From Nitrospira sp. (GTDB taxonomy: Bacteria; Nitrospirota; Nitrospiria; Nitrospirales; Nitrospiraceae), in assembly GCA_024760525.1 (NCBI GenBank), contig CP060499.1, positions 3,121,501 through 3,185,500 on the forward strand: 64,000 nucleotides of DNA. Reading direction: 5' to 3'. The position numbers and the translations under genes were made by a program. Position 1 is the first letter of the stretch. Every line of letters begins with the position of its first letter. This document shows positions 27,586 to 34,943 of this stretch, one piece after another. The notes under the pieces are model-generated. The model was not told the DNA's origin, searched no databases, and was given only the letters and a program-made list of their open reading frames with translations.

Positions 27586-28179
27586 TCACGATGCCTTTTT
27601 CATTCGCTTCTTTTGCTCGCTCCTGGGCATGGAAGGTGAGTCGTAATCGACGATCGTCCGTGTCACGCCGGAGGCTTGCTCACGCTCGATATCCTTGTAC
27701 AGCGATTCCACCGTGCTCCGGACAAATGTCCTCGACGTTCCTTCTCCGTGCTGCCGCTGCGTCAACTCGATAAACAGGCCGCTGTTTAAAAACAGGGGAT
27801 AGGTGAAGCGCTGTTTGAGCGGTCCGAAGCCGTCCCTCCCCTCTTTCACCGGCCCACTGAACCGCACGCCATGCGCCTCCCACTCCCGGCACACCGTTTC
27901 GATATCGTCGACCTCGAGGGCCACGTGCTGGACGCCCTGTCCGTACCGTTCTATGAATTCATTGATTTGAGACTTCCCGATCTTGTCTCTGCCTTGCATC
28001 AGGGCAATCTTGGCGTTTCCGCGCTGGACGACGACGGTATCCATGGACGACGTGTCGCTTCCCACGTCTCTTGCGGACCAGATCACCTCGAACCCGAGAA
28101 TCTTGGCAAAAATGAATTCTGCGGTTGCCAGATCGTCGACGCAGAGAGTGACGTGATCAAAACCCGTGCTCTGTTTCAT
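27586..28179 (-). CDS. VOC-family dioxygenase resembling the catalytic half of 4-hydroxyphenylpyruvate dioxygenase
   Basis: A 197-residue vicinal-oxygen-chelate protein. It has the HPPD-like metal set: His9 (FDHVTL), His85 (GVQHVALEVDDI) and Glu138 (GLFIELTQR), but only one VOC module pair instead of the about 350-residue two-domain HPPD. First gene of the run and next to hmgA, so production of homogentisate from 4-hydroxyphenylpyruvate is the natural guess. A glyoxalase or methylmalonyl-CoA epimerase-like role is an alternative, notable because an epimerase is otherwise missing. The C-terminus is a basic, probably disordered tail (SEQKKRMKKAS). Confidence 0.72.
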   Translation of the reverse strand: MKQSTGFDHVTLCVDDLATAEFIFAKILGFEVIWSARDVGSDTSSMDTVVVQRGNAKIALMQGRDKIGKSQINEFIERYGQGVQHVALEVDDIETVCREWEAHGVRFSGPVKEGRDGFGPLKQRFTYPLFLNSGLFIELTQRQHGEGTSRTFVRSTVESLYKDIEREQASGVTRTIVDYDSPSMPRSEQKKRMKKAS

Positions 28180-28420
28180 GGTGCCTCCGGATCGCCATCA
28201 AGGACCTCTAGTTTATAGTATTATTATATTGCATAATCGAATATTACTATTTTTCTTATGCTATGGCAAGACGCTTTATATGACTATATTTAATTACAAG
28301 TCTTCGTGCTACTACTAATTGTTATAGAAGTCCATAATTGCACACTATTGCTGTAATGATATAGAATATATATCATCATGGATGCCGAAACAGGCCTCGC
28401 CAGGAACCTCGGAGGTGCCT
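28180..28420. promoter_or_regulatory. AT-rich divergent control region of the catabolic island
   Basis: About 170 bases (28205-28380) are strikingly AT-rich against GC-rich flanks, with repeated TATA/ATTA tracts. It lies between the start of the leftward 21-gene run and the rightward diiron-protein/regulator genes, so it must hold both promoters. An XRE-type regulator encoded 900 bases to the right is a candidate binder. No specific operator can be named; the composition also fits a xenogeneic-silencer or nucleoid-protein target. Confidence 0.6.
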
Positions 28421-29176
28421 ATGACTTTCTACCAAGAAATGAGGCAACTCGTGCTCCAACATGGAGCCATCAACAACTCCTACCTCGATCGCTTTCGCTC
28501 CGGAGACCTCACCGACGGCGAACTCAAAGAATTTGCGGTGGAGTTCTACAACTTCGCCAGATTTTTCCCGCAAGTTCTCGTCGCTCAGCTCGTGAATACC
28601 GAAGATGAACAAATCGCCGACGAGCTGACGAAAGTGCTGTACTCTGAATTGGGTGACGGAGAGACTCGGCGTCGCCACGAGCTGCTGTATCGTGACTTTT
28701 TGCGGTCTCTGGGGATCGGTATTCACGACGCGATGACCCGCTCCATGCTGCCTTCAACTCGTGCCTATATCGAAGGGATGGAGAGGCTATACAGTGATGG
28801 CAATCACGCAAAAGCCTTGGGCGCCTCATTCGGTCTTGAAAACATGGCCATCACGATGTGGGATCATCTGATCCCGGGTCTCATGCACCTGAAAGCCGCT
28901 CGCCACCCGCACATGGACCTGACCTATTTCACCTTTCACCGGCAGTTGGAGCAGAGTCATGAAGAAGCCATGAAAGAGGCCGTTCAAGTCATGGATGGTG
29001 AACCAGGATCGGCGACTCTCGCGGTTCAGCAGGAACAAGACTTTCAAGAGGGCGTGCAGGCAGTGTTGAACTATCTGGAAGGATTTTGGCTGGGACTCGA
29101 TGAGCGGCGATCCGGCAACATCCGACAGTCGGCACAGAGCGACGTGCGAATGACGGTCACTGAGCAGTACCGATGA
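28421..29176 (+). CDS. Heme-oxygenase-like diiron oxidase family protein (TenA/PqqC/CADD fold)
   Basis: About 250 residues, all helical. The family's ligand pattern appears complete: Glu/His in the ELGDGETRRRHELLY helix, Glu in GLENMAITMWDH, and H-x3-E-x2-H in FHRQLEQSHEEAM. These proteins use a dinuclear metal centre for O2-dependent reactions (fatty-acid decarboxylation, N-oxygenation, para-aminobenzoate formation). ATG at 28421 chosen from GGAGGT 5 bases upstream, so the first 13 residues of the longer frame are dropped. Divergent from the catabolic run and followed by its presumed regulator and an acyl-CoA dehydrogenase. Substrate unknown. Confidence 0.82.
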   Translation: MTFYQEMRQLVLQHGAINNSYLDRFRSGDLTDGELKEFAVEFYNFARFFPQVLVAQLVNTEDEQIADELTKVLYSELGDGETRRRHELLYRDFLRSLGIGIHDAMTRSMLPSTRAYIEGMERLYSDGNHAKALGASFGLENMAITMWDHLIPGLMHLKAARHPHMDLTYFTFHRQLEQSHEEAMKEAVQVMDGEPGSATLAVQQEQDFQEGVQAVLNYLEGFWLGLDERRSGNIRQSAQSDVRMTVTEQYR

Positions 29177-29295
29177 TGGACATGTGATGGGAGATTGGAG
29201 TCAAGATACAACTCTTTGCGGTGGAACCGCCGGTGGAGTGCGTCACTCCCCGCAGACCACCCCTAAATATGAGGTCATCCTATGATGAGGTCAGC

Positions 29296-30258
29296 ATGAC
29301 GGAAATCGCGGAATACTTCGAATTGGTCAAGGGACGGTACGGATTGAGCAGCGATTACGCCTTGGCGGAGAAACTGGGAATCGCTCAGCCGGAAGCCAAC
29401 CTGATGCGCCGAGGGCTCAAAGTCCCCAAGCCGGAATTGTGCATCAAGATCGCCAAGCTCCTGAACAAAAATCCGGTTGAACTCCTCCTGATCGCTCAAA
29501 AAGACAAAGCCCCGAAACAGGCCAAAGAGTACTGGACTTTGGCCCAGACCGCCGTCGGTGTCATGCTCCACGTTCCGAAGAGCCCGAAATACATTCCACG
29601 CAAAGTAGCAGCCATCGGCCAAGAACTCCGCCAGCTTGAAACACAGACGTTGCTCTACGAAGGCGCCGAAGCAAATGCGGAAGCCGTTCGGCTCGTCCAA
29701 ACCGCGGAACAATCCATGGACGCCATCATGGAGCGATGGAACATCTGGAAAAAGGGAGAGGCCTTGTACCCAAGCTACCTGTTGGCCAACCAAGCGGCGG
29801 TCAAGCGGGGGGTTACGATTCGCCGCCTCATAGTCCTGACGCGCGAACAGATGCGACAAGAATCGGTCGTCACGGATGCCATCCAGGTCATGGATGACCA
29901 ATATCGGGCCGGCATCAAGATCTTCTTTGCGTTTCGTGAAGAGCTGGAACGGGCGGCCGCCTTTCAACGTTTCGAGGAAGACTACAGGCAACAAGGGGCT
30001 GCGCGCGATCTCAATACCGCCATCTTTGACAGAGAGATTCTGATCTTCTCCCGATCCTACGGGCAAGTCCAGCTCGGCATGGTGGCGCCCACCATACCGA
30101 TTACGATGATCAACCAACTGGAAATCACGTGGAAGCCGGAGTTGTTGCGGGACCTCGATCCGGCTCCGCTCTTCGACATGACCCGATATGTGTTCGAATT
30201 TTGCGAACCCCGGGCTTTCAAGAAGGAATTGGAGCGATTCACGAGGTCGGTTGCATGA
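29296..30258 (+). CDS. XRE-type DNA-binding regulator with a large unknown C-terminal domain
   Basis: About 320 residues. The N-terminal 65 residues form a Cro/CI-like HTH (YALAEKLGIAQPEANLMRRG then LCIKIAKLLNKNPVELLLIA). The remaining 250 residues are a mixed alpha/beta domain (FREELERAAAFQRFEEDY; FSRSYGQVQLGMV) that I do not recognise and which could sense a ligand. ATG at 29296 has GAGG upstream; ATGs further upstream (29269, 29272) are alternatives. Located between the diiron protein and acyl-CoA dehydrogenase genes, it is the obvious candidate controller of the island. Confidence 0.75.
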   Translation: MTEIAEYFELVKGRYGLSSDYALAEKLGIAQPEANLMRRGLKVPKPELCIKIAKLLNKNPVELLLIAQKDKAPKQAKEYWTLAQTAVGVMLHVPKSPKYIPRKVAAIGQELRQLETQTLLYEGAEANAEAVRLVQTAEQSMDAIMERWNIWKKGEALYPSYLLANQAAVKRGVTIRRLIVLTREQMRQESVVTDAIQVMDDQYRAGIKIFFAFREELERAAAFQRFEEDYRQQGAARDLNTAIFDREILIFSRSYGQVQLGMVAPTIPITMINQLEITWKPELLRDLDPAPLFDMTRYVFEFCEPRAFKKELERFTRSVA

Positions 30259-30349
30259 AATTCCCTTCCGAGCCGTGCGCTCGATCCGTCAATCATCATG
30301 CACTGGAGATGACGAGACCCTGGAACCGATGACCGTCTAAGGAAATATC

Positions 30350-32293
30350 ATGGCCGCTCTGTTCAAAGGGTTCGAACGGATCGAAGAAGCCAGAGAGCGA
30401 TTGGCAGGCCGGAGTTTTATGGTGGGGCTATTTGCGGGAAGGCCCGACTTTTCGCTCCTCCTCATGCCGGACGAGTCGCCGGAAGACAAGGCTTCCTGGG
30501 AAGCATTCCGCCCACGCCTGGAAACTTTTCTCAAGACGAATGTCGATCCCGATGAAATCGAACGGACCGCGAGAATCCCCGACTCCGTCCTGAAGGGACT
30601 TTTCGCGCTCGGCGCCTTCGGCATGAAGATCCCCCGGCAGTACGGCGGGCTCGGTTTCTCGTACACGAACTATGGCCGCGCGCTCATGCTCATGGCGAGC
30701 TGGAGCAACGCGCTGGCTCTCACAGTCGCCGTGCCGCAATCGATCGGTATCGCGATGCCGATCCTCATGTTCGGCAACGAGGAGCAGCGCCGCACGTACC
30801 TTCCGCTTGTGGCGCGGGAGGCAATATCGGCTTTCGCTCTCACGGAACCGATTACCGGGTCTGACGCCGCAAACATTGCGACGGAGGCCGTCCTGGATTC
30901 CAGCGGAACGGCGTTTGTCGTGAACGGGGAAAAGCTATGGTGCACGAACGGCCCCATCGCGCGCTACGTGACGTTGATCGCACGGGTACCGGCCAAACGG
31001 AAAGCGCAGAATGGGCAAACGAGCTGGGAACCGGTTCCCGCCGGCAAAGAAGCAGATGATCACGTGCACACCGCCTTCATCCTCGATATGCACACACCCG
31101 GTGTCCATATTCGACAGCACTGCCAGTTCGAGGGATGCCGGGGCATCGAGAATGCTCACATGACGTTCACGGATGTTCACGTCCCGGCGGGGAATGTCAT
31201 CGGTGAGGTCGGCCGAGGGCTCAAGTACGCGCTGACCATCCTCAACGTGGGCCGCGCGGTCAGCATCCCGGCCATTTGCTTGGGCATGGCCAAACAAGCT
31301 TGGCAACCTACGCTCGATCGGGCGAACCAGCGCCTCACCTTCCAGAAGCCTTTAGGCACCAGGCAGACGCAACGCATCAGGCTGGGCCGCATGGCCGCGA
31401 ACCTCTTCGCGATGGAGGCCCTCGCGTTCACGGCGTGGCGAATGGCGGATCAGCACACGTTTGACGTCCGGATCGAAGCGGCTCTGGCCAAGCTGTTCTG
31501 CTCCGAGAGAACGATTCAGTTCTTAAAAGACGCCCAAGTCATCTTCGGCGGGATGGGATACGAAACAGCCCATTCCAAGTGGGTCCGTGGAGAGCCTGCG
31601 TTCGGCATCGAGCAGCTGGTCCGCGATGCGGAGATGTACCGAATCGGAGAAGGGGCCACGGATATCCTGCGACCATTCGTCGCCCGCGAGGGTCTCAACA
31701 TGCATCTCGAAAGAGCCGGGCATCTCTTCGACGAACGAACGACGGGCATTCGTCAATTCATCGAGTTGCGCCGACTCCTCCAATTCTACGCTCCTTGGTA
31801 CATGAGCCAATGGAGAAGTCGCCGACTACCGCCACGCCCGGAATTCCAGCGCTCCAATGTCCGCTCCAAGCTGCTATTCGTGGAGCGTGCGAGCCGTCGA
31901 CTGGCGCGGACGATCTTTTATGCCATGCTGCTTCATCGGAAGACGCTTCAAGACGATCAGGGCCGGCAAAACCGGATCGAAATGATCGGCGAAGATCTTC
32001 TGGTGATCGCAGCCACGGCGCTATACGCCGACACACAGGAACGGATCGCCGCGCATTCGGACGTTTGGGAACTCGTGGAGGGATATGTTCGAGAAGCGAC
32101 GGACCGGATCGCTCATAACACTCAAGGATTGATTCGTAATCGGGACGCAGGGGTGGCATCCATCGGGAGCAAGGCCCTGAGCGGTCGATATGCTTCACTG
32201 ACCGATGGAATCATACAGCGTGCTCTTCAAGACTACGTGAGGCGGGAGAGGGCCTTGAAGCCCGATGAAGAGCATATGCGTAAGGTGGTGTGA
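30350..32293 (+). CDS. Large acyl-CoA dehydrogenase (VLCAD/ACAD9-like)
   Basis: A 647-residue flavoprotein: N-terminal helical domain, middle beta domain with FALTEPITGSDAAN, C-terminal helical FAD domain with QVIFGGMGYE, and the catalytic-base region YRIGEGATDILRPF. It carries an extra C-terminal segment of about 170 residues as in membrane-associated very-long-chain enzymes. It introduces the alpha-beta double bond in acyl-CoA. In the divergent operon, it would feed the hydratases of the leftward run. AAGGAA precedes the ATG. Confidence 0.92.
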   Translation: MAALFKGFERIEEARERLAGRSFMVGLFAGRPDFSLLLMPDESPEDKASWEAFRPRLETFLKTNVDPDEIERTARIPDSVLKGLFALGAFGMKIPRQYGGLGFSYTNYGRALMLMASWSNALALTVAVPQSIGIAMPILMFGNEEQRRTYLPLVAREAISAFALTEPITGSDAANIATEAVLDSSGTAFVVNGEKLWCTNGPIARYVTLIARVPAKRKAQNGQTSWEPVPAGKEADDHVHTAFILDMHTPGVHIRQHCQFEGCRGIENAHMTFTDVHVPAGNVIGEVGRGLKYALTILNVGRAVSIPAICLGMAKQAWQPTLDRANQRLTFQKPLGTRQTQRIRLGRMAANLFAMEALAFTAWRMADQHTFDVRIEAALAKLFCSERTIQFLKDAQVIFGGMGYETAHSKWVRGEPAFGIEQLVRDAEMYRIGEGATDILRPFVAREGLNMHLERAGHLFDERTTGIRQFIELRRLLQFYAPWYMSQWRSRRLPPRPEFQRSNVRSKLLFVERASRRLARTIFYAMLLHRKTLQDDQGRQNRIEMIGEDLLVIAATALYADTQERIAAHSDVWELVEGYVREATDRIAHNTQGLIRNRDAGVASIGSKALSGRYASLTDGIIQRALQDYVRRERALKPDEEHMRKVV

Positions 32294-32368
32294 TTCCAAG
32301 GGGACGTTCGAGGAGAGCGTTCGGACACATTCACCCATCACAAAATACATCAGAGCAAAGATCAACGC

Positions 32369-33367
32369 ATGCGTGCCTGGTTGATGGATTCCTATAACGG
32401 AGTTGACCAGTTGCGTCTCGGCGAGGTGCCCGATCCTCAGCCCGGGGCGGCAGAGGTCCGGCTCAACGTGCGGTATGCCGCGCTCAATCCGGCGGATGCC
32501 TTTCTGGCACAAGGGCTGTATCCGGCCAAGCCCGTTCTGCCTCATATTCTCGGGCGCGACGGCGTGGGCAACGTCGAGAGCGTGGGATCGCGTGTGAACA
32601 ACATTCGCAGGGGTGACACAGTCGGGATTCTGCGCTGTGAAGCGGGAGTGGAAATCCCGGGAACCCTGGCTGAGAAAGTCGTGGTTCCTGCGGACAGTCT
32701 CGTCCGTATCCCCGCCGGTTGGTCCCTCGAAGAAATGGCCGGCGCCCCGCTCGTCTTCTTAACCGCCTGGCAGGCCTTGACTCAGTGGAATGATCCTCCG
32801 GCTCCGCCACCAGGGGGATCGGTTCTCCTCATGACCGGCGCGTCGGGTGGAGTCGGCGTGGCATCGGTGATGCTCGGAAAATCGATGGGTCTGGTCGTCG
32901 TAGGTCTATCGCGCGATGCGGAGAAGAGAGCCAAATTGAACGCGCTGGGAGCGGACTTCGTATTCGATCCTGCGGCCCACAACCTTGTGAAATCCGTCTC
33001 AGCGGCGATCCATCCCAAGAGAGTGGACCTGGCTATCGACTGCGTCGGCGGCAAGCTGCTCTCTCACGTCATCGCGCTTCTCGGCCATCGTGGCCGAATC
33101 AGCATCGTGGGCCGGAGCGGAGGCGTAGTTCCGGAGTTCAATCCAGCGACCTTATTATTCCGGCGCATTTGCATCGGCGGCGTCGCGGTTGGAGACTACA
33201 CAAGCCAGGCCGCACAGGCAGCGTGGGAACACATTGTCGGTCGGCTGAAGGCGATCGGACGCCATCCACAGGTAGACAGCGTGATCCCATTCGAAGCCGT
33301 CATGATGGGATTCTCGAGACTCGCGCAGGGTCCCATGGGAAAAGTAGTGATACGGGTGGCCGACTAG
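32369..33367 (+). CDS. Zinc-independent MDR-family oxidoreductase (quinone oxidoreductase-like)
   Basis: A 332-residue medium-chain dehydrogenase/reductase. NADP-binding motif LMTGASGGVGVAS at about residue 155 and HILGRDGVGNVESVG in the N-terminal GroES-like domain. The catalytic zinc ligands of true alcohol dehydrogenases are missing, so it is likely an NADPH-dependent quinone or enoyl reductase. Follows the acyl-CoA dehydrogenase by 75 bases; weak ribosome-binding site. Substrate unknown. Confidence 0.85.
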   Translation: MRAWLMDSYNGVDQLRLGEVPDPQPGAAEVRLNVRYAALNPADAFLAQGLYPAKPVLPHILGRDGVGNVESVGSRVNNIRRGDTVGILRCEAGVEIPGTLAEKVVVPADSLVRIPAGWSLEEMAGAPLVFLTAWQALTQWNDPPAPPPGGSVLLMTGASGGVGVASVMLGKSMGLVVVGLSRDAEKRAKLNALGADFVFDPAAHNLVKSVSAAIHPKRVDLAIDCVGGKLLSHVIALLGHRGRISIVGRSGGVVPEFNPATLLFRRICIGGVAVGDYTSQAAQAAWEHIVGRLKAIGRHPQVDSVIPFEAVMMGFSRLAQGPMGKVVIRVAD

Positions 33368-33392
33368 CATGGCTTTAGACGGCTTGGGTCAA

Positions 33393-33423
33393 ACGGGCTC
33401 CGCAACGAGAGGGCCGAGCCCGT
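33393..33423. terminator. Possible bidirectional terminator
   Basis: Perfect 8-bp inverted repeat ACGGGCTC / GAGCCCGT with a 15-base loop, between the convergent MDR gene (stop 33367) and VIT-like gene (stop 33431). Only short T runs flank it, so it is a moderate call. Confidence 0.5.
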
Positions 33424-33430
33424 CACCGTT

Positions 33431-33925
33431 CTACTCCTTCCACCCTTCTATCCAAATTCCGACATAATACGAGAGCATTACCACGCACAGCATGATGAAT
33501 ACATGTTCCGCCATCACCGTCCAGGGTGCGATTCCTTGGGTTCGCGCCAGGAAAAAACTAAGGACGGCAATGAGGAAAAGGCCCCAGAGGATGCTTGCGA
33601 GAATTGCGATCGGAAGAGGAGCGGCGAGCACCGGCACGATGAAGCTCAACGCGATGACAAATTTTGCGACGAATGTCGCGATTGTCGATTCCCAGACGTG
33701 TACAGTCGAACCGGTGTTCTTCGATTCCTCCGAGAGATGGATGCCCATCGCATCCGACAGAGAATCAGCAATGGCGATGGTGAGAATCCCGCCGAGTACA
33801 ACCGCTTTCGAATGAGTGCTCGAGTCCAGCCCCACCATGAGTCCGATGGTGGTAATAACGCCGGAGGTCAAACCGAACGTAAACCCGGTCTTGACTGATG
33901 GCTTAACACTCCAAGTCTTGGTCAC
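33431..33925 (-). CDS. VIT1/CCC1-like multi-pass membrane protein
   Basis: A 164-residue membrane protein with about five hydrophobic helices. The N-terminal stretch FTFGLTSGVITTIGLMVG followed by a polar helix with DSLSDAMGIHLSEES resembles the first part of VIT/CCC1 iron-manganese transporters, which start with such Gly-rich helices and an acidic metal-binding segment. The family is usually about 230 residues, so this one is shorter. Metal transport is inferred only. Confidence 0.65.
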   Translation of the reverse strand: MTKTWSVKPSVKTGFTFGLTSGVITTIGLMVGLDSSTHSKAVVLGGILTIAIADSLSDAMGIHLSEESKNTGSTVHVWESTIATFVAKFVIALSFIVPVLAAPLPIAILASILWGLFLIAVLSFFLARTQGIAPWTVMAEHVFIMLCVVMLSYYVGIWIEGWKE

Positions 33926-34411
33926 GGCTGCACTGCGACTTTTGCCGCACGTTTCCGAAGGGAGAATCTCTCACAGTTGCCATGAACCTTCCTCGATCCG
34001 GGCATTCTCCGTCCGAACAAGGAGAGAGGCTCCATGGCCAGGATCGAAGCAAGCCCAGTGCCATGTCTCTTTTATTGATTGGCCCGGTTATTATCCGAAT
34101 AATCTAATCGTCGAAGGCATATCGCTGTAGCCTTTTGCGACAGGATTGGGCTTTTGTCACCATTCTCTTCGATAGTCATGGGTCATGCCGACGCTTGCTT
34201 CCGCTCTCATTCCATCTCCGCAGACCGTCGCTAGAGTCTTACTTTTCCATCACGGGGGCCGCACACCGGTAACGGTTCACTGACAACATTGCGCTCGACA
34301 TCTTCCATCACCCCTGATACTGTGCCGCCGCGACATCCGGGTGCCGGCGACAGATTCGAAGCCATGATCGGTTTTTAGGAGAGAACACTGCGGTTCGGTC
34401 GTATCAGGATT
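33926..34411. other. Intergenic region without a supported gene
   Basis: About 485 bases between the divergent VIT-like gene and the cytochrome gene, containing both promoters. A small palindromic patch (TTATTATCCGAATAATC, near 34088-34104) is the only structure noticed; it could be an operator but there is no further support. Confidence 0.5.
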
Positions 34412-34777
34412 GTGAATGCTGTGATGAGACTGGTCAGTTCAGTGATCCTTCTCACACTGACGGCAGCGGGCATACTTTCTATGCCTCCGCATGGAAAAGC
34501 GACCTCTCGATCCGCATCGGATCGGATGGCAAAGGGGAAACAGGTCTACCTTAAGCATTGCGCCGGGTGTCATGGTTCCGAGGGAAAAGGGGACGGGTAC
34601 AAACTCCTCGGCGCCGATCCGGCCAACCTTACATCGCCGGCGACACAAAACAAGTCGGATGCGGCTCTTCTCACCTCCATACATGAAGGAAAAGCAACCA
34701 TGCCTTCATGGAACATTCGCCTGTCTCAGCAGGACGCGCGCGATGTGCTCGTGTATGTACGGACTCTCGCCAAGTAG
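34412..34777 (+). CDS. Small c-type cytochrome
   Basis: A 121-residue class I cytochrome c with a signal peptide (LVSSVILLTLTAAGILS) and one haem motif CAGCH (around residue 51). The distal Met is in ATMPSW, followed by the terminal helix ARDVLVYVRTL. It is a periplasmic electron carrier. GTG at 34412 or ATG at 34424 could start it; no strong ribosome-binding site resolves this. Convergent with the formate dehydrogenase operon, partner unknown. Confidence 0.88.
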   Translation: MNAVMRLVSSVILLTLTAAGILSMPPHGKATSRSASDRMAKGKQVYLKHCAGCHGSEGKGDGYKLLGADPANLTSPATQNKSDAALLTSIHEGKATMPSWNIRLSQQDARDVLVYVRTLAK

Positions 34778-34943
34778 CCATACGCGAAACTGAATCAGAG
34801 ACTGCTCGGTTCTGGAGACCGTCTTCATCTGAGAATAGTGTTCAAGCGCCGAAGAGATGCTCCGCCGAATCGCAGACGGACAGAAGCATTCACGATAATA
34901 CATGCCCGCAGATGATCCGGGCGTATGCCTCTGCCGAACCTAC

